This document shows, in pieces, positions 54,486 through 64,000 of a stretch of 64,000 nt of DNA. This DNA comes from Hymenolepis diminuta. Lineage: Eukaryota > Platyhelminthes > Cestoda > Cyclophyllidea > Hymenolepididae. A program made the position numbers and the translations under genes. Location of the stretch: positions 295,369-359,368 of the forward strand of contig CAADRB010000033.1 of assembly GCA_900708905.1 (NCBI GenBank), read 5' to 3'. Position 1 is the stretch's first letter. Each line of letters opens with the position of its first letter. Below the pieces are notes generated by a model. That model saw only the letters and a program-made list of their open reading frames with translations. It ran no database searches and was not told where the DNA came from.

Positions 54486-56034
54486 CGTGGCTCGTTACAA
54501 TGCTAAAACTTAAAAGGCTTCCTAGATTTCGTGATCATTATTACCAGAGTTAGGCAAAAATTTCACATCTTTTAATCGTGAAAAGTAAATGAAATTCATC
54601 AGGGGAAAGTCCAATAGATAAAAATGTGGAGGGCATCATTTAGATTGGAGAGCAACGTTAAGGTATCAAGAACTCCTATCTCATTTGATTTTTGGATTCG
54701 AAGTGAACGATATTTAACAAATGAATAGTTCACGTTTCCAAATTTCATGATTCGCGGCAAATGCTTATCTACGATTTTCACTGCTTATTTACTGGTTCTT
54801 TCAATCATGATGGTCGGTCGTAACACTTCAATACATTTTTCTTCCATTAATTGAGAAGGCTAAATGATATTACGTGTTATTCAGCGGTTTACAGTTTTGG
54901 CATAATAAAAATGAGGTAGCTAAAAGGTTAGATTATTTAATGATTAATCAATAGGATTTAAATAAGATTAAAATTCTATTCCCTGTCTAATAGGTGTTTT
55001 AATAGGTGCAATAGACGTAAAAATCCTTTAATCTTCAAACGTCATGCTTAAAAGAGAATTAAATCGTGTTCTTTAAATCAAACCCATTTTAAGTCTTTAA
55101 ATCCACTTGAACTGATCAGGGGAAAAAGATAGACTACTCAGATTCTCCTGCTTAACAATTTTTCAAACCAAACACTTAACTAAGTTAAGGTTCTTTGAAA
55201 TGGAGTACTGAGGAAAACAGGAATATATTTTTGGCAGTAGAAAAAAGCATAAATTAAACACAGTTCGCTTCGAAATTTTTACCATTGGAGGATAAAATAT
55301 AATCTAATTTAATTAAAAAACGAATAGTAATAAAGTAATATATAAGTGATTGGATTAATAAATATACAATAAATACCAAATAAATAAACATTTTATGTGA
55401 CACCAAAATAAAGCTGAGGTCAAGTATATTCATTGACTTATCATTTAATTTTCGATGTGTCAAATAGATAAAAATAATATGTAAACAAAAACCTGTCAAT
55501 CAGCATTTCGCAACTTAAAACGGGTTTTGTAAAACGGAAGATATGTTTAGCATATCATTTTAAACATTATTTTATCAAGTTTTTTCAAAAATAGCTATAT
55601 GGAGAAAAGTGGGCTAAATTTGAAATTTGATCTTGGTCGGTGATTGGCCTCCTTTGTTATTAAGACTTTTTCGACCTATTGGGCAGTCGGGGATTGGTAT
55701 AAAATGCTTAAAAATTTAAATCAGCATAAAATGCGGACATTTCTTGAAAGATTTTCTACCTTCAGTAGTCTGTAATAACTGATTTCAAAAAAAACTACTC
55801 AGTTACGAACGTCTTTGCCTGTCACATCTATCCCCTCACTTCTGTAAGCTGCAAATGAATCAAGGCGGCATGACCAACCATTCAATTAAATCAACCTCCC
55901 AGTAAGCTCCGAATACTACGAAAGCAAAGTTGTTCGGTAACCCAGAGATCAAATCATGAAAACTAATTTCTAGAATATTGGGAATAGCAACATAAATTGT
56001 ACATGTGATACAAAGGTGAAAATCTCAATCCTCC

Positions 56035-56516
56035 CAGATTTAACATTCGTTGGTGTTAAATAACAACCAACACTTTACAGCTAACAAATTACAACACCAA
56101 TAACAGTCACTAATTCGTAGCTGTTTGAGCGACAGCTAACAGCAATCGCTGAGCAAAACACACGAAGAGTTGATTAGACCAAAATGTATTCAAGGAAGCC
56201 ACAACGGGTTTGAAACGAGTGACAGAGAGAGAGATAGAGAGAGGAGCGTGCTAAGGAAGAGAGGAGATGAGCAGGAAGTTTAGGAGCCGACAACTGGTAG
56301 GCTTGGAAAACAAAGACAGTTTTATATGAGTCACTTGGCTAAGGACGTAAGGACACATGAACGTAGGTGTACCTTTTAGAAAGGGGGAAATCGATGGACA
56401 CGTTTAGACATGGCAGATAGGGGTCATGCGTCATAGGACATAAAAGACGTCACTCCAGCTTCGTGGACGAAAAACAGAAGCATTGTTATGGAGAATGTGA
56501 ATAAAAAGTAATTCTG
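56035..56516 (-). repeat. Inverted-repeat arm, right copy
   Basis: Reverse-complement copy of 53997-54485, diverged by substitutions and small indels. It contains GAAGCCACAACGGGTTTGAA, a GAGA-rich tract (56220-56275) opposite the left arm's pyrimidine tract, AAAAGACGTCACTCCAGCTT, and CTTCGTGGACGAAAAACAGA. No protein-coding frame is shared between the arms. Confidence 0.75.
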
Positions 56517-58957
56517 CAAGTGCATTGAGTGTGATCCTTCACACTAAACTAAGATCCTTAGCATTCTGACCTATTTGTATACATCCATTCGACCCCCTTA
56601 TCACTTACCGCGCTATTTTACTATTATGTTTATTTGAGTCAAAATTTGTAAAAGCACTTTTATTTTACTATAACTAAAAATTAATAAATATTTAAATTAT
56701 AATATTGATAAATTGCTGATTAATAATGGAAAATTATTGGGATGCTTTTCATTTCGATAGCCTACGGTTAGTACGGACTGATATTTGCATTTACTGAGTT
56801 CAATGAACTTTTTCATTATTTTTTTTTAAAAGTTGGCCGTCAAATACATGGATATTTATTTCAATAGATTCCCTAACTGAACTGTGTTATTCGTGGCATG
56901 GTATTTAATTGTAATTCTTTGGAACTGATCGATAAACAAAAGGAAAGTCAGAGTATTGCAGGCCGTGAACAAATTTCCCAATTTTCAAAATCATTTTATT
57001 AGCCAAAATGCTTTTTAGCTAACTTTCAAGCTGTGTGTTAGTAGTACTGGTAGTAGTAGAATTTTTACTAAGTTTCAACATGAAAAATTAAATTTTAGGA
57101 ACGTGATTATAAAATGACTACTAATCATCTTTGCCATTATTAAACCTAGAAATCTTCTATATTATGGTGCGGTGTACGCTTATACATCTAGAATTTCTCA
57201 AACCCAATAGATAACAGGGAATTATGAAAAAGACAGTTCATTATGAAAACAATCCAACCCCTTATACATATGGAGATATATGGAGGATGATTTACTGCCT
57301 AGTTAGCCATTCTCCAACATGGCAAATTAATTATCGAGAAACCAGCGCCAGAGGAACTAAGGCTGCAAATTCAATCCAGACGGATAATGCACATTTTATT
57401 TGACTTCCCACAAAAGTATGTAACACATTATTTAGATATTTTAATTATTGGTAATACACAAACATAGGAAAAGTATCTATTCTTCTCCCATTTGTGAAAA
57501 TTTGTTCAATGTTAAACATTTTGAATAACTGAATAATTTTTTCGATAGGATTTTGCAGCTGCTACAACGGGCCTTTCCAATCACTCTTTTTTGAGTTAAA
57601 AAGTGGAATCCAGAAAAGAAAGTGCAGCAGTGATTCTTTTACCGAAATGCAATTCAATCCGAAAACCATGTTTTGACTTAGGCAGTCTGTAAAATTTTTG
57701 GGAAAATATTGGTCAAATTTAAATGTCTGCATTCTCATCTAAATTTTAGGCCGAAATTATCTCAGCATTTGGTCACCAGAGAAGTATGGTCACTTGACTG
57801 TCTTCTGTATTTTAAACATTTAGCGTCATACAAAGTCTATCCAATGTTTGGTATATAAAGTATAAATTGAAATTAACCACTAATAATGGCATAAAAAAGA
57901 GAATACTTAATTGAATAGATTTAAATTCAAAAGAAATGAAGTATTCGCAACAAACTTATTAACTTTCAAATCGTTATAATGGCGTTTGATAAAAAAGAGG
58001 AGCAACTATCTCTTAAGTGCTGCAGTAAAGCTGTCCATTTGAAGACGCATTAGCTGAGTCATTACAAATTCTCTTAAGTAATTTAGAAGTAAGGGTTAAA
58101 TAAAAACTACCTCAGCTGTGAGTCCTATGAAACATCTAACAACGGCTTTCAGAATGAACCTTCTTTTGAGTCGCCAGATTACAAGAACAACCAGAAGTAA
58201 TGTAAAACATGACCGTGGTTGACATTAACGTAAACGTTGGGCAAAACAAGCAATTGTAACTGAGCTGAGCAGCCTAGCAAAGTCGGCTCCACTTTTATTG
58301 GATATGAAACCCGATCCCAGAGGATTTCACCCAATATAAAATTGCTGATAGCACGTAAGGTACTATTGAAAAACAAAATTCTTACATAAGTGAAAGCAGC
58401 ATTTTACTACAAATAAGAGGAATTCTAATACTCAATTTATAGACATTTAAAAAGTCTTTATTAAAATAGTTGATTATTTATCACTACTCAATGTCTATGC
58501 CAAACTCGATATGTTAAGATCAGTAATTCATCTTTAATAAATAGATTTATCTTTTATTAATGATCTTAGTAAATCTCCAAAATAATTCAAGGAGAAGTAG
58601 ACAAATTAGATAAACAACAACCATTTTACTTCAAAAAACTTTGCTACTTAAAATATGCAAGTAACATTGTTTATGGCTTTCGTTATCAATCTAAAGTTGA
58701 GAGAGCGAATTGGAACTTTCGAAACAGCTTTGAATGCTGTGGACGAGGTAACAACTTATGTTATGATACACAGAAAACAGCTTCAGATATGATATTACCT
58801 ACTTTAAATAATTCCTTGTCGTCCCCTCAAATCAAGACCAGGTTAATTTAGAATCCATTACTGTCATTGTCCTTTCACGATTTTATTAAATGTCTGATTA
58901 TAGATAAAGCTCTCGTAAATACGACAAAATGACAACTTATTTTTCTAGTAGAAGGAT
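56517..58957. other. Intergenic, no gene seen
   Basis: AT-rich spacer between the inverted structure and the solo arm copy. There are no repeats shared with the rest of the window that I can see. The 65-codon minus-strand frame at 58179-58376 is unrecognised. Confidence 0.45.
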
Positions 58958-59278
58958 AAGTAGCTTTATTATTCGCATTCGTCACGACAACATCTCGGTT
59001 TTTCCACCACGAAGTTGGAGTGACGTCATTTATGTCCCTATGACGATTTCCCCCTTTCTATAACTGCCTCGCCTCAAATAAAAAGCACATCTGCGGCCCT
59101 GTCCAAATGACTCATATAAAGCTATCTTTGTTTTCCACCCAGAACAACGCGCGCTTGTCAGCTATCGGCTGCAACGCCTCCTGTTCACCTTCTCTCTTCC
59201 TCAGCACGCTCCCCTCTCCATCTTTCTCTCCGTTACTAGTTTCAAACTCGTTGTGGCTTCCTTGAATACATATTTTGG
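58958..59278 (+). repeat. Solo third copy of the inverted-repeat arm
   Basis: About 320 bp matching the outer two-thirds of the arms at 53997-54485 and 56035-56516. It has TTATTCGCATTCGTCACGAC, CGGTTTTTCCACCACGAAG, a GAGTGACGTCATTTATG block, a pyrimidine-rich tract (59180-59232) and GTTGTGGCTTCCTTGAATAC. Similarity stops at about 59278, before the inner third. This copy carries the full palindrome TGACGTCA, a CREB/ATF-type half-site pair, whereas the other two have one-base variants. Confidence 0.7.
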
Positions 59279-60029
59279 CAACTGAGAGCTATAAAAATTC
59301 GCTTTCCTTCTGTTTCTTTTTGAATCCTAACAAACTAAGAGGAGATTTAACTTAGGTTAACTTGAGAGATTTTCCTTAGTAGTCCAAAGGCGAATATTCA
59401 AAGGGGAATCTGTTGAATAACCACTTTAAAAGTCATGACTCTGGAAGAGTGTAGTACACGAATAGTCTTCTCGAAGTTTTCTAGAAAGCCTTTAGTTTAC
59501 TGTTATCAGACGCTCTTGTTGCTATTGGGAAAAGACAGTTTTTAAGTACAGACTCCATAAAATAAAAATGTCTACATCTTAGTAGATAATTTCGGAATCT
59601 TGGAAATGGCTCAGATTTCATTATCTATGAAAACAATGCTCTTAGTCCCCTGCTTCACAAACTATATATTTGCAAATGACCAAGTTTAAAAGATTGAATG
59701 GTGGTGCCACTCTCAACTACAGCGCCATTAGTTCGTATAGATTTAATCTTAAACTTTGTTATAAATTTTCTGCCAGGATTTCAACATTAGCGTCTTTACT
59801 GTTGTCCACTTCCAATATCACTCGACAGACATTGTTCTGAACAAACCTATAACCTATTAACATCCACCTTACGACAGGCAAGTAAAGATAAACCGTTCAA
59901 GAATTTTTCCCAATTATGTGATCATCTCTTTGAAGAAATGATAAGTTCAAATCTGATTGAAAAAATTTACATTTAAATTTGTTATTTTCATTATTATTGA
60001 TGCCTCACAGTAGTTTAAATAAAACAAAC
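59279..60029. other. Between solo arm copy and candidate exon; nothing firm
   Basis: AT-rich. A segment at 59830-59910 resembles 35641-35715 (shared CA-CCACCTTACGA...AGATAAACCGT) and may be another old repeat. If the frame at 60030-60212 is a real exon, this stretch is the start of its intron. No downstream exon is seen. Confidence 0.35.
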
Positions 60030-60212
60030 CTGAATGAGCCTTATAGACAAAGTGTGATCAAGTGTGTTGCCGAGATCATTCTTCAAGAAAGCCAATATCT
60101 CCAAATATGTCCTTCTGTCAACTAACCGATGCAGCCACTCGGAAACCTTCGCAAATTTAGCATTTAAAATGGTCGTATGAAATAACAGATGAGATTCATC
60201 AGAAATAGCCAT
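60030..60212 (-). CDS. Candidate first exon of an unrecognised gene
   Basis: A minus-strand frame of exactly 61 codons runs from ATG (60212-60210) to a plausible donor ATTCAG|GTTTGT (GT at 60029-60028), leaving phase 0. The peptide begins MAISDESHLLFHTTILNAKF, continues through SEWLHRLVDRRTYLEILAFL and ends LDHTLSIRLIQ. It is amphipathic, without long Ile/Asn/Lys runs, and its codons include GCC, CTG, CGG and CCG, unlike the chance frames around it. The frame stays open upstream to about 60311, so the exon may begin earlier. The next in-frame stop lies just past the donor. I recognise no domain and found no second exon. It could also be a transposon remnant. Confidence 0.35.
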
Positions 60213-63031
60213 CTTATCCGTACAGTTTTTCGATGTAACTGCGGCCTTCGGGTGTTTGAAACAATTTTGAATGTAGTTGTACACAGTAATATATGATGAT
60301 GCCGATGATATTATTAAAAAGCATAGATATAATGTGCTAGTGGTGTATAGGTACTATTGGTGCACATTCATTGAATGGAATTGGGAATAACATTGGTTAA
60401 TAGTGGAAAAAGTGTAATGTCAGAATGTGATATTTTATCACTGGGGCTCCAGGTGCCCTTAATTCCTCTGTTTAATATCCCCTTACGAATTCTGGATATT
60501 GAGATTAGCAGACTGTAGTCTAGAATTCACAACGTGGAACGAGGAAAACTTCTTCTTAACAATTATTCTTTTTCCAAATAACAATAAAGGAAATAGACAG
60601 AGACTGTGTCCGAATAACTGTGTATTGAAAGGAACACAAAGAAGGATAAGTAAAAGAGAGAGCACCTCAATAGGTTTTTGTTGGACACCTAAGAATAAAC
60701 TTTTGCTAAGCTTGAGTACCAAGCAGAGAAGAACCTTACATAAGGTAGGTAGGAGACTGACTTTTATAATGCTCAGCTGCCACTTTATAAGGCTATAATT
60801 GCTCAGGTCCCAGGAAGAAGGAAATTGATGATCTACTAATCAAAAAATGTCTCTTTTATTAGGAAAGTTAATTCGTTTACACAAAACGGGATAGGTGGTA
60901 GATGATTGGCTACTTAGCCTATAATCGCTTCCGTGATGGACTTACATATCCAGATGTGAGCTTAGAATTCCAATTACCGATAGTGCAATGCACAAGGAAT
61001 GAAGAATTTTCCCCCGAAAATATTTGTATAGGCTATCTAACACTACCAAAATCAAAAATTGAATTAATTGACCAAGGTTACTAATAGGGACTCTCTAAAT
61101 TTACCAAACGAACGCCAAAAATCGGGCTGCGTAGGGCTCCTAGTATGCTCTTACTCCTTTCTCTCCCACACAATTTATTTTTAGACACTTGTAATCCATC
61201 GCAGACTCTACTTATTTTTCTATTAAGCTTCTATTTTACTCGAACCTCTTACAAAATCAAAGGCATGCAAGGTGAATAAAAGATTGCATTAAAGGACAAG
61301 GAGGAGAAGGTGACCATTCGCTTTGTGTCCACCCAACTCTTCTAACAGACTTGGGGCTTTTAGGGGACATACTTTGTTATCAATCTAACGATATTGGGAT
61401 CTCAAAATCAATAATATGAAGTTGACTTATTATAGTTAATCTTTGTTTAGATAATAAAGTGCCCTTGAGTAACTGCACATCTCTTTTTCTCTTTCTCCTA
61501 GTCCGAGTCAAATTTAGCCAAGTGGACAAATAAATAATAGACTATAAAGCTAAACTTCCTAGCATTTTAACAGATTATAAGAGCCTACTTCACAAAAAAC
61601 ATTTATATTAGGGAGAGGACGTAACCTTCTAACCAACATGCTGAAATTTTGCCTGGATAGCAAAGCAAGGCTCAATGAGAATAAGTTAGATTACAAGGCA
61701 AATTAATAACCTATCGAGGAAAAACCCTTGAACAGAACTGTGAAAGTCATTTTAGAAAAGTGAGGGTAGGTCCCAAAGACATTGCAGATTTTAACAATTA
61801 TTTAACTCAAATGGGGATTGGCGTTTATTATCATTTTGGGTAGTTATTAAGGTTATTAGTTTAAGATTTTTCTACATTTATTCAAGACCCGAATACAGGA
61901 GGGAGGTTTCAACAAAAATTATCAAAGGATAATGCAGAGCACAAGGCACGTTGCTACTGAAGAATCGAATGTAGGCCCTAGCTGAACGGAAGGGAATTGT
62001 GTACACCAGCATACAAGTAATGTGTATTATGTTTTCTGCATGCCATAGGTATGTCTTAGGTCTGGCTCTAGTAGTGAGTAGAAAGCCAGAAAGTAGAAGT
62101 CTCCACAGTAAGGAATTAATTTTAAATATGAACAAAACCTTCAGCCGTATGGGAATTGCTCAATCGCATCTATTGAGATAACTGCACATATAAATAAACA
62201 CCTAGGGACATATCAAGAAAACACATAGATATAGGGAGCCAGAGGAGGAATTGTTAAGCATTGGGATATTTCTGGTTAGGACTAGTCGGTTCAGGAGACG
62301 ACATTATGGACATAGAGCGAAGACCAATGGGGAAGTCAGTATGCCAAGATATACTCACCTGCATGTTCTCTATCGAGTCAGGAGACTGTGGCAATTCTAA
62401 CAAGATAGCCGCTTCTTGTCATCCTTTGTATAATCTAGTGCTTTCTGACCTCATACATCTCGTAGACCTTAGACCATTTCATATTAACTAACCAAATGTT
62501 CACTAATAAGGACTTACTTAAAATACCTAGAGCCATAGCTACAGCCTTTCCCAATTATACGAATAAATCTATCACAAGAGAGGAAGAAGAATATTCATAG
62601 CAGAAGAAAACATTTTGTGTGAAAATGGGAAAAATGGTTCATATACAGAACGGGAGTCACTGTCCTGTAAACACCGCTGATAGAACAAAAACATTAGCAG
62701 AAATTCTTTTATCCTGAATTTAGTCAACATGATAAGAAATGCACCAATCGAAAATTTCCTTGAATAAATCTTTCCAATAAATGCATGCTATTTAAAATAA
62801 CCTTTGAAATTAGCTAATCTTCTAAGCTTAAGTAAATAAAAAGTGAAAAACTTTTGCTATTAACTCCTAATTGACTATAAATTAATAATGGAATATTTTT
62901 AAATGTTCACCTATATGCAAAGTAAAACGGAGCTTGATGCATGCAAATGGTGATATTTTCGGAATGTTAATATTATTGAAATTTTAATTTATCAGATGAT
63001 ATCGATTTAATTTACCTGATTGTATAGCAGT
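60213..63031. other. Compositionally distinct intergenic stretch
   Basis: From about 60430 to 62530 the sequence has fewer long A/T runs and visibly more C+G than the desert to its left, with many TAG/CTA triplets. Several overlapping 60-100 codon frames occur on both strands (60499-60798, 60483-60722, 60902-61084, 61878-62135, 61999-62181 and 62261-62491). None contains a motif I know, and none extends across the region. It could be an old transposon body or the shared upstream region of the two candidate genes at 60.2 kb (minus) and 63.0 kb (plus). Confidence 0.3.
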
Positions 63032-64000
63032 ATGACTGATTTTTCTGAAATTGAGGAATTTCCAACTGTTCCCAAGATTTTTCGAACTGAATATAAATTT
63101 TGCTTCAATTCTACTCGAAATCAAGAGCATGGAACTAACTTTCTCCCAAAAGGAGATTTTATATTGCCTCCTACGCCTACTTCGCTAATTGCGGATGGTG
63201 AATTATATCAGAAATCAAGAATCCTGTCATCAGCCGTTCATAACGAAGATGATTATACTGCTGTTAGCGGTAATGAATCTTCATCAAAATCTACATCTCT
63301 TAGACGTGAAGAAATCTCAGATTCTCTTAAAGAATGGAACGACGAAGGAAATGTTCAAATAATGTCGGTTATATCGCAAAATATGTCTGAGGGTGTAGTC
63401 GATTCGATTCGCTTATCGGAAAATAACAGTTCTGACCCAATAATAGATAAGCAACTTGGTTCGGGCTGTCATATTGATGATGTAAGGGGAATTACGGATG
63501 AAAATAACATTTATTCCCATTCAAAAACAAATTTTCCCAGAATTCTTATAGTCAAACCTCGTAATAGATATCTTACAATACCCGGGCATCTCCCTAGGCA
63601 TAAAAAATCCGTACATTTTCAGAGCAATTCCATTTATTCGGAAATAAATGCAAAGTTGTCTCAGGCCGTTCAAACAGGAGATGTTAGAGAGTATGAGCAT
63701 ATAAAGCTGTTTACTTTTTTGGACAGTGTCGAGTTTCTTGATGATGGAGACAATACTGAGGGTTTGGAAGCGAATATTTTTGATAAACTCAGTGAAGACA
63801 CTATCTCTCTACATGAAAATGTTAGTAATCATTTGCTTTCAACTTGTATGAAGGCCAAAGTGCAGACCGACAACAAGGTAGATATAGCTGTATCTCCCAT
63901 TGTCTTCTTGACTGAGAAGACAGCCAAAAACAGCCCTGATGTACATGGAGATAATTTATCAATTATTGGAACTACTAGTTATATTATTCATGGCAAAATT
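63032..64000 (+). CDS. Long open reading frame, partial at window end; unknown protein
   Basis: An uninterrupted 323-codon frame runs from ATG at 63032 to the last base, with no stop reached. This is the longest open frame in the window and far beyond chance in this composition. TGA at 63017-63019 lies in frame just upstream, so 63032 is the first ATG. The bases before it (TATAGCAG|T) could alternatively be a cis- or trans-splice acceptor. The product starts MTDFSEIEEFPTVPKIFRTE. It is acidic and rich in Ser, Asn, Asp and Glu, with no signal peptide, membrane segment or catalytic motif visible. Low-complexity stretches (for example residues 79-90, GNESSSKSTSLR) suggest disorder. A basic patch near 178-193 (KPRNRYLTIPGHLPRHKK) is followed by SVHFQSNSIYSEI. 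It probably represents a large exon of a scaffold-like or regulatory protein; that last step is inference. Family unknown. Confidence 0.75.
   Translation, partial: MTDFSEIEEFPTVPKIFRTEYKFCFNSTRNQEHGTNFLPKGDFILPPTPTSLIADGELYQKSRILSSAVHNEDDYTAVSGNESSSKSTSLRREEISDSLKEWNDEGNVQIMSVISQNMSEGVVDSIRLSENNSSDPIIDKQLGSGCHIDDVRGITDENNIYSHSKTNFPRILIVKPRNRYLTIPGHLPRHKKSVHFQSNSIYSEINAKLSQAVQTGDVREYEHIKLFTFLDSVEFLDDGDNTEGLEANIFDKLSEDTISLHENVSNHLLSTCMKAKVQTDNKVDIAVSPIVFLTEKTAKNSPDVHGDNLSIIGTTSYIIHGKI

Larger units (their letters stand above)
53997..56516. mobile_element. Long-arm inverted structure, candidate foldback DNA transposon
   Basis: Two ~480-490 bp arms in inverted orientation (53997-54485 and 56035-56516) face each other across about 1.55 kb. 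The outer ends match: CAGAATTAC at 53997 against GTAATTCTG ending at 56516. So do the inner ends: TTAACCCCAACACAGTTAAA against the reverse complement of 56035-56058. This is the geometry of a foldback or MULE-like element with long terminal inverted repeats. The flanks AAGTATTTC and AAGTGCATT are only loosely alike, so a target duplication is unproven. The interior (54486-56034) shows no transposase; its small frames (54599-54781 and 55254-55499, minus) are unrecognised. The alternative is two independent insertions of one repeat in opposite orientation. Confidence 0.55.

Noticed and set aside
1..64000. CRISPR arrays, bacterial operons, phage or rRNA/tRNA clusters
   Set aside because: No regularly spaced direct repeats, no dense coding and no RNA gene signatures were seen; the window is clearly eukaryotic.

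Overview
This is a eukaryotic, intron-rich and AT-rich window. It has no operons, ribosome-binding sites or dense coding. The one gene I recognise firmly is an innexin (invertebrate gap-junction protein). Its sequence is of the flatworm/lophotrochozoan type: LNYQYTGG before TM1, GKPIQCWVPQEF, YYQW, and a TGQFPRV-like stretch. Together with a degenerate mariner, this suggests an invertebrate, most likely a platyhelminth. The species cannot be named from the sequence alone.

Layout. Positions 1-21000 are the 5' part of the innexin gene on the minus strand. Exon 1 is at 20824-20974 and exon 2 at 2402-3041. An apparent 17.8 kb intron separates them, and the exons join in frame with good splice sites. 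The remaining 3' exon(s) lie beyond the left edge. The large intron carries a decayed LINE reverse-transcriptase fragment (about 8699-9025, minus) and dispersed repeats. A CpG-dense block at about 21453-21715 sits just upstream of exon 1 and is the best promoter candidate.

Positions 21.7-60 kb are essentially a gene desert made of AT-rich DNA and old repeats. It contains a nearly complete but inactivated mariner with recognisable terminal inverted repeats (46044-47282). It also contains a 2.5 kb structure with two ~480-490 bp inverted arms (53997-56516), plus a solo third arm copy (58958-59278). At least two further low-copy dispersed families have four copies each across the window.

The right end may hold genes. 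A short candidate exon with a good splice donor lies on the minus strand (60030-60212). A long open reading frame on the plus strand starts at 63032 and is still open at the window end (323 codons). Neither is recognised. I see no rRNA, tRNA, CRISPR or bacterial-type feature. No set of genes working together as a pathway is visible; the window is one gap-junction gene plus repeat-rich intergenic and intronic DNA.
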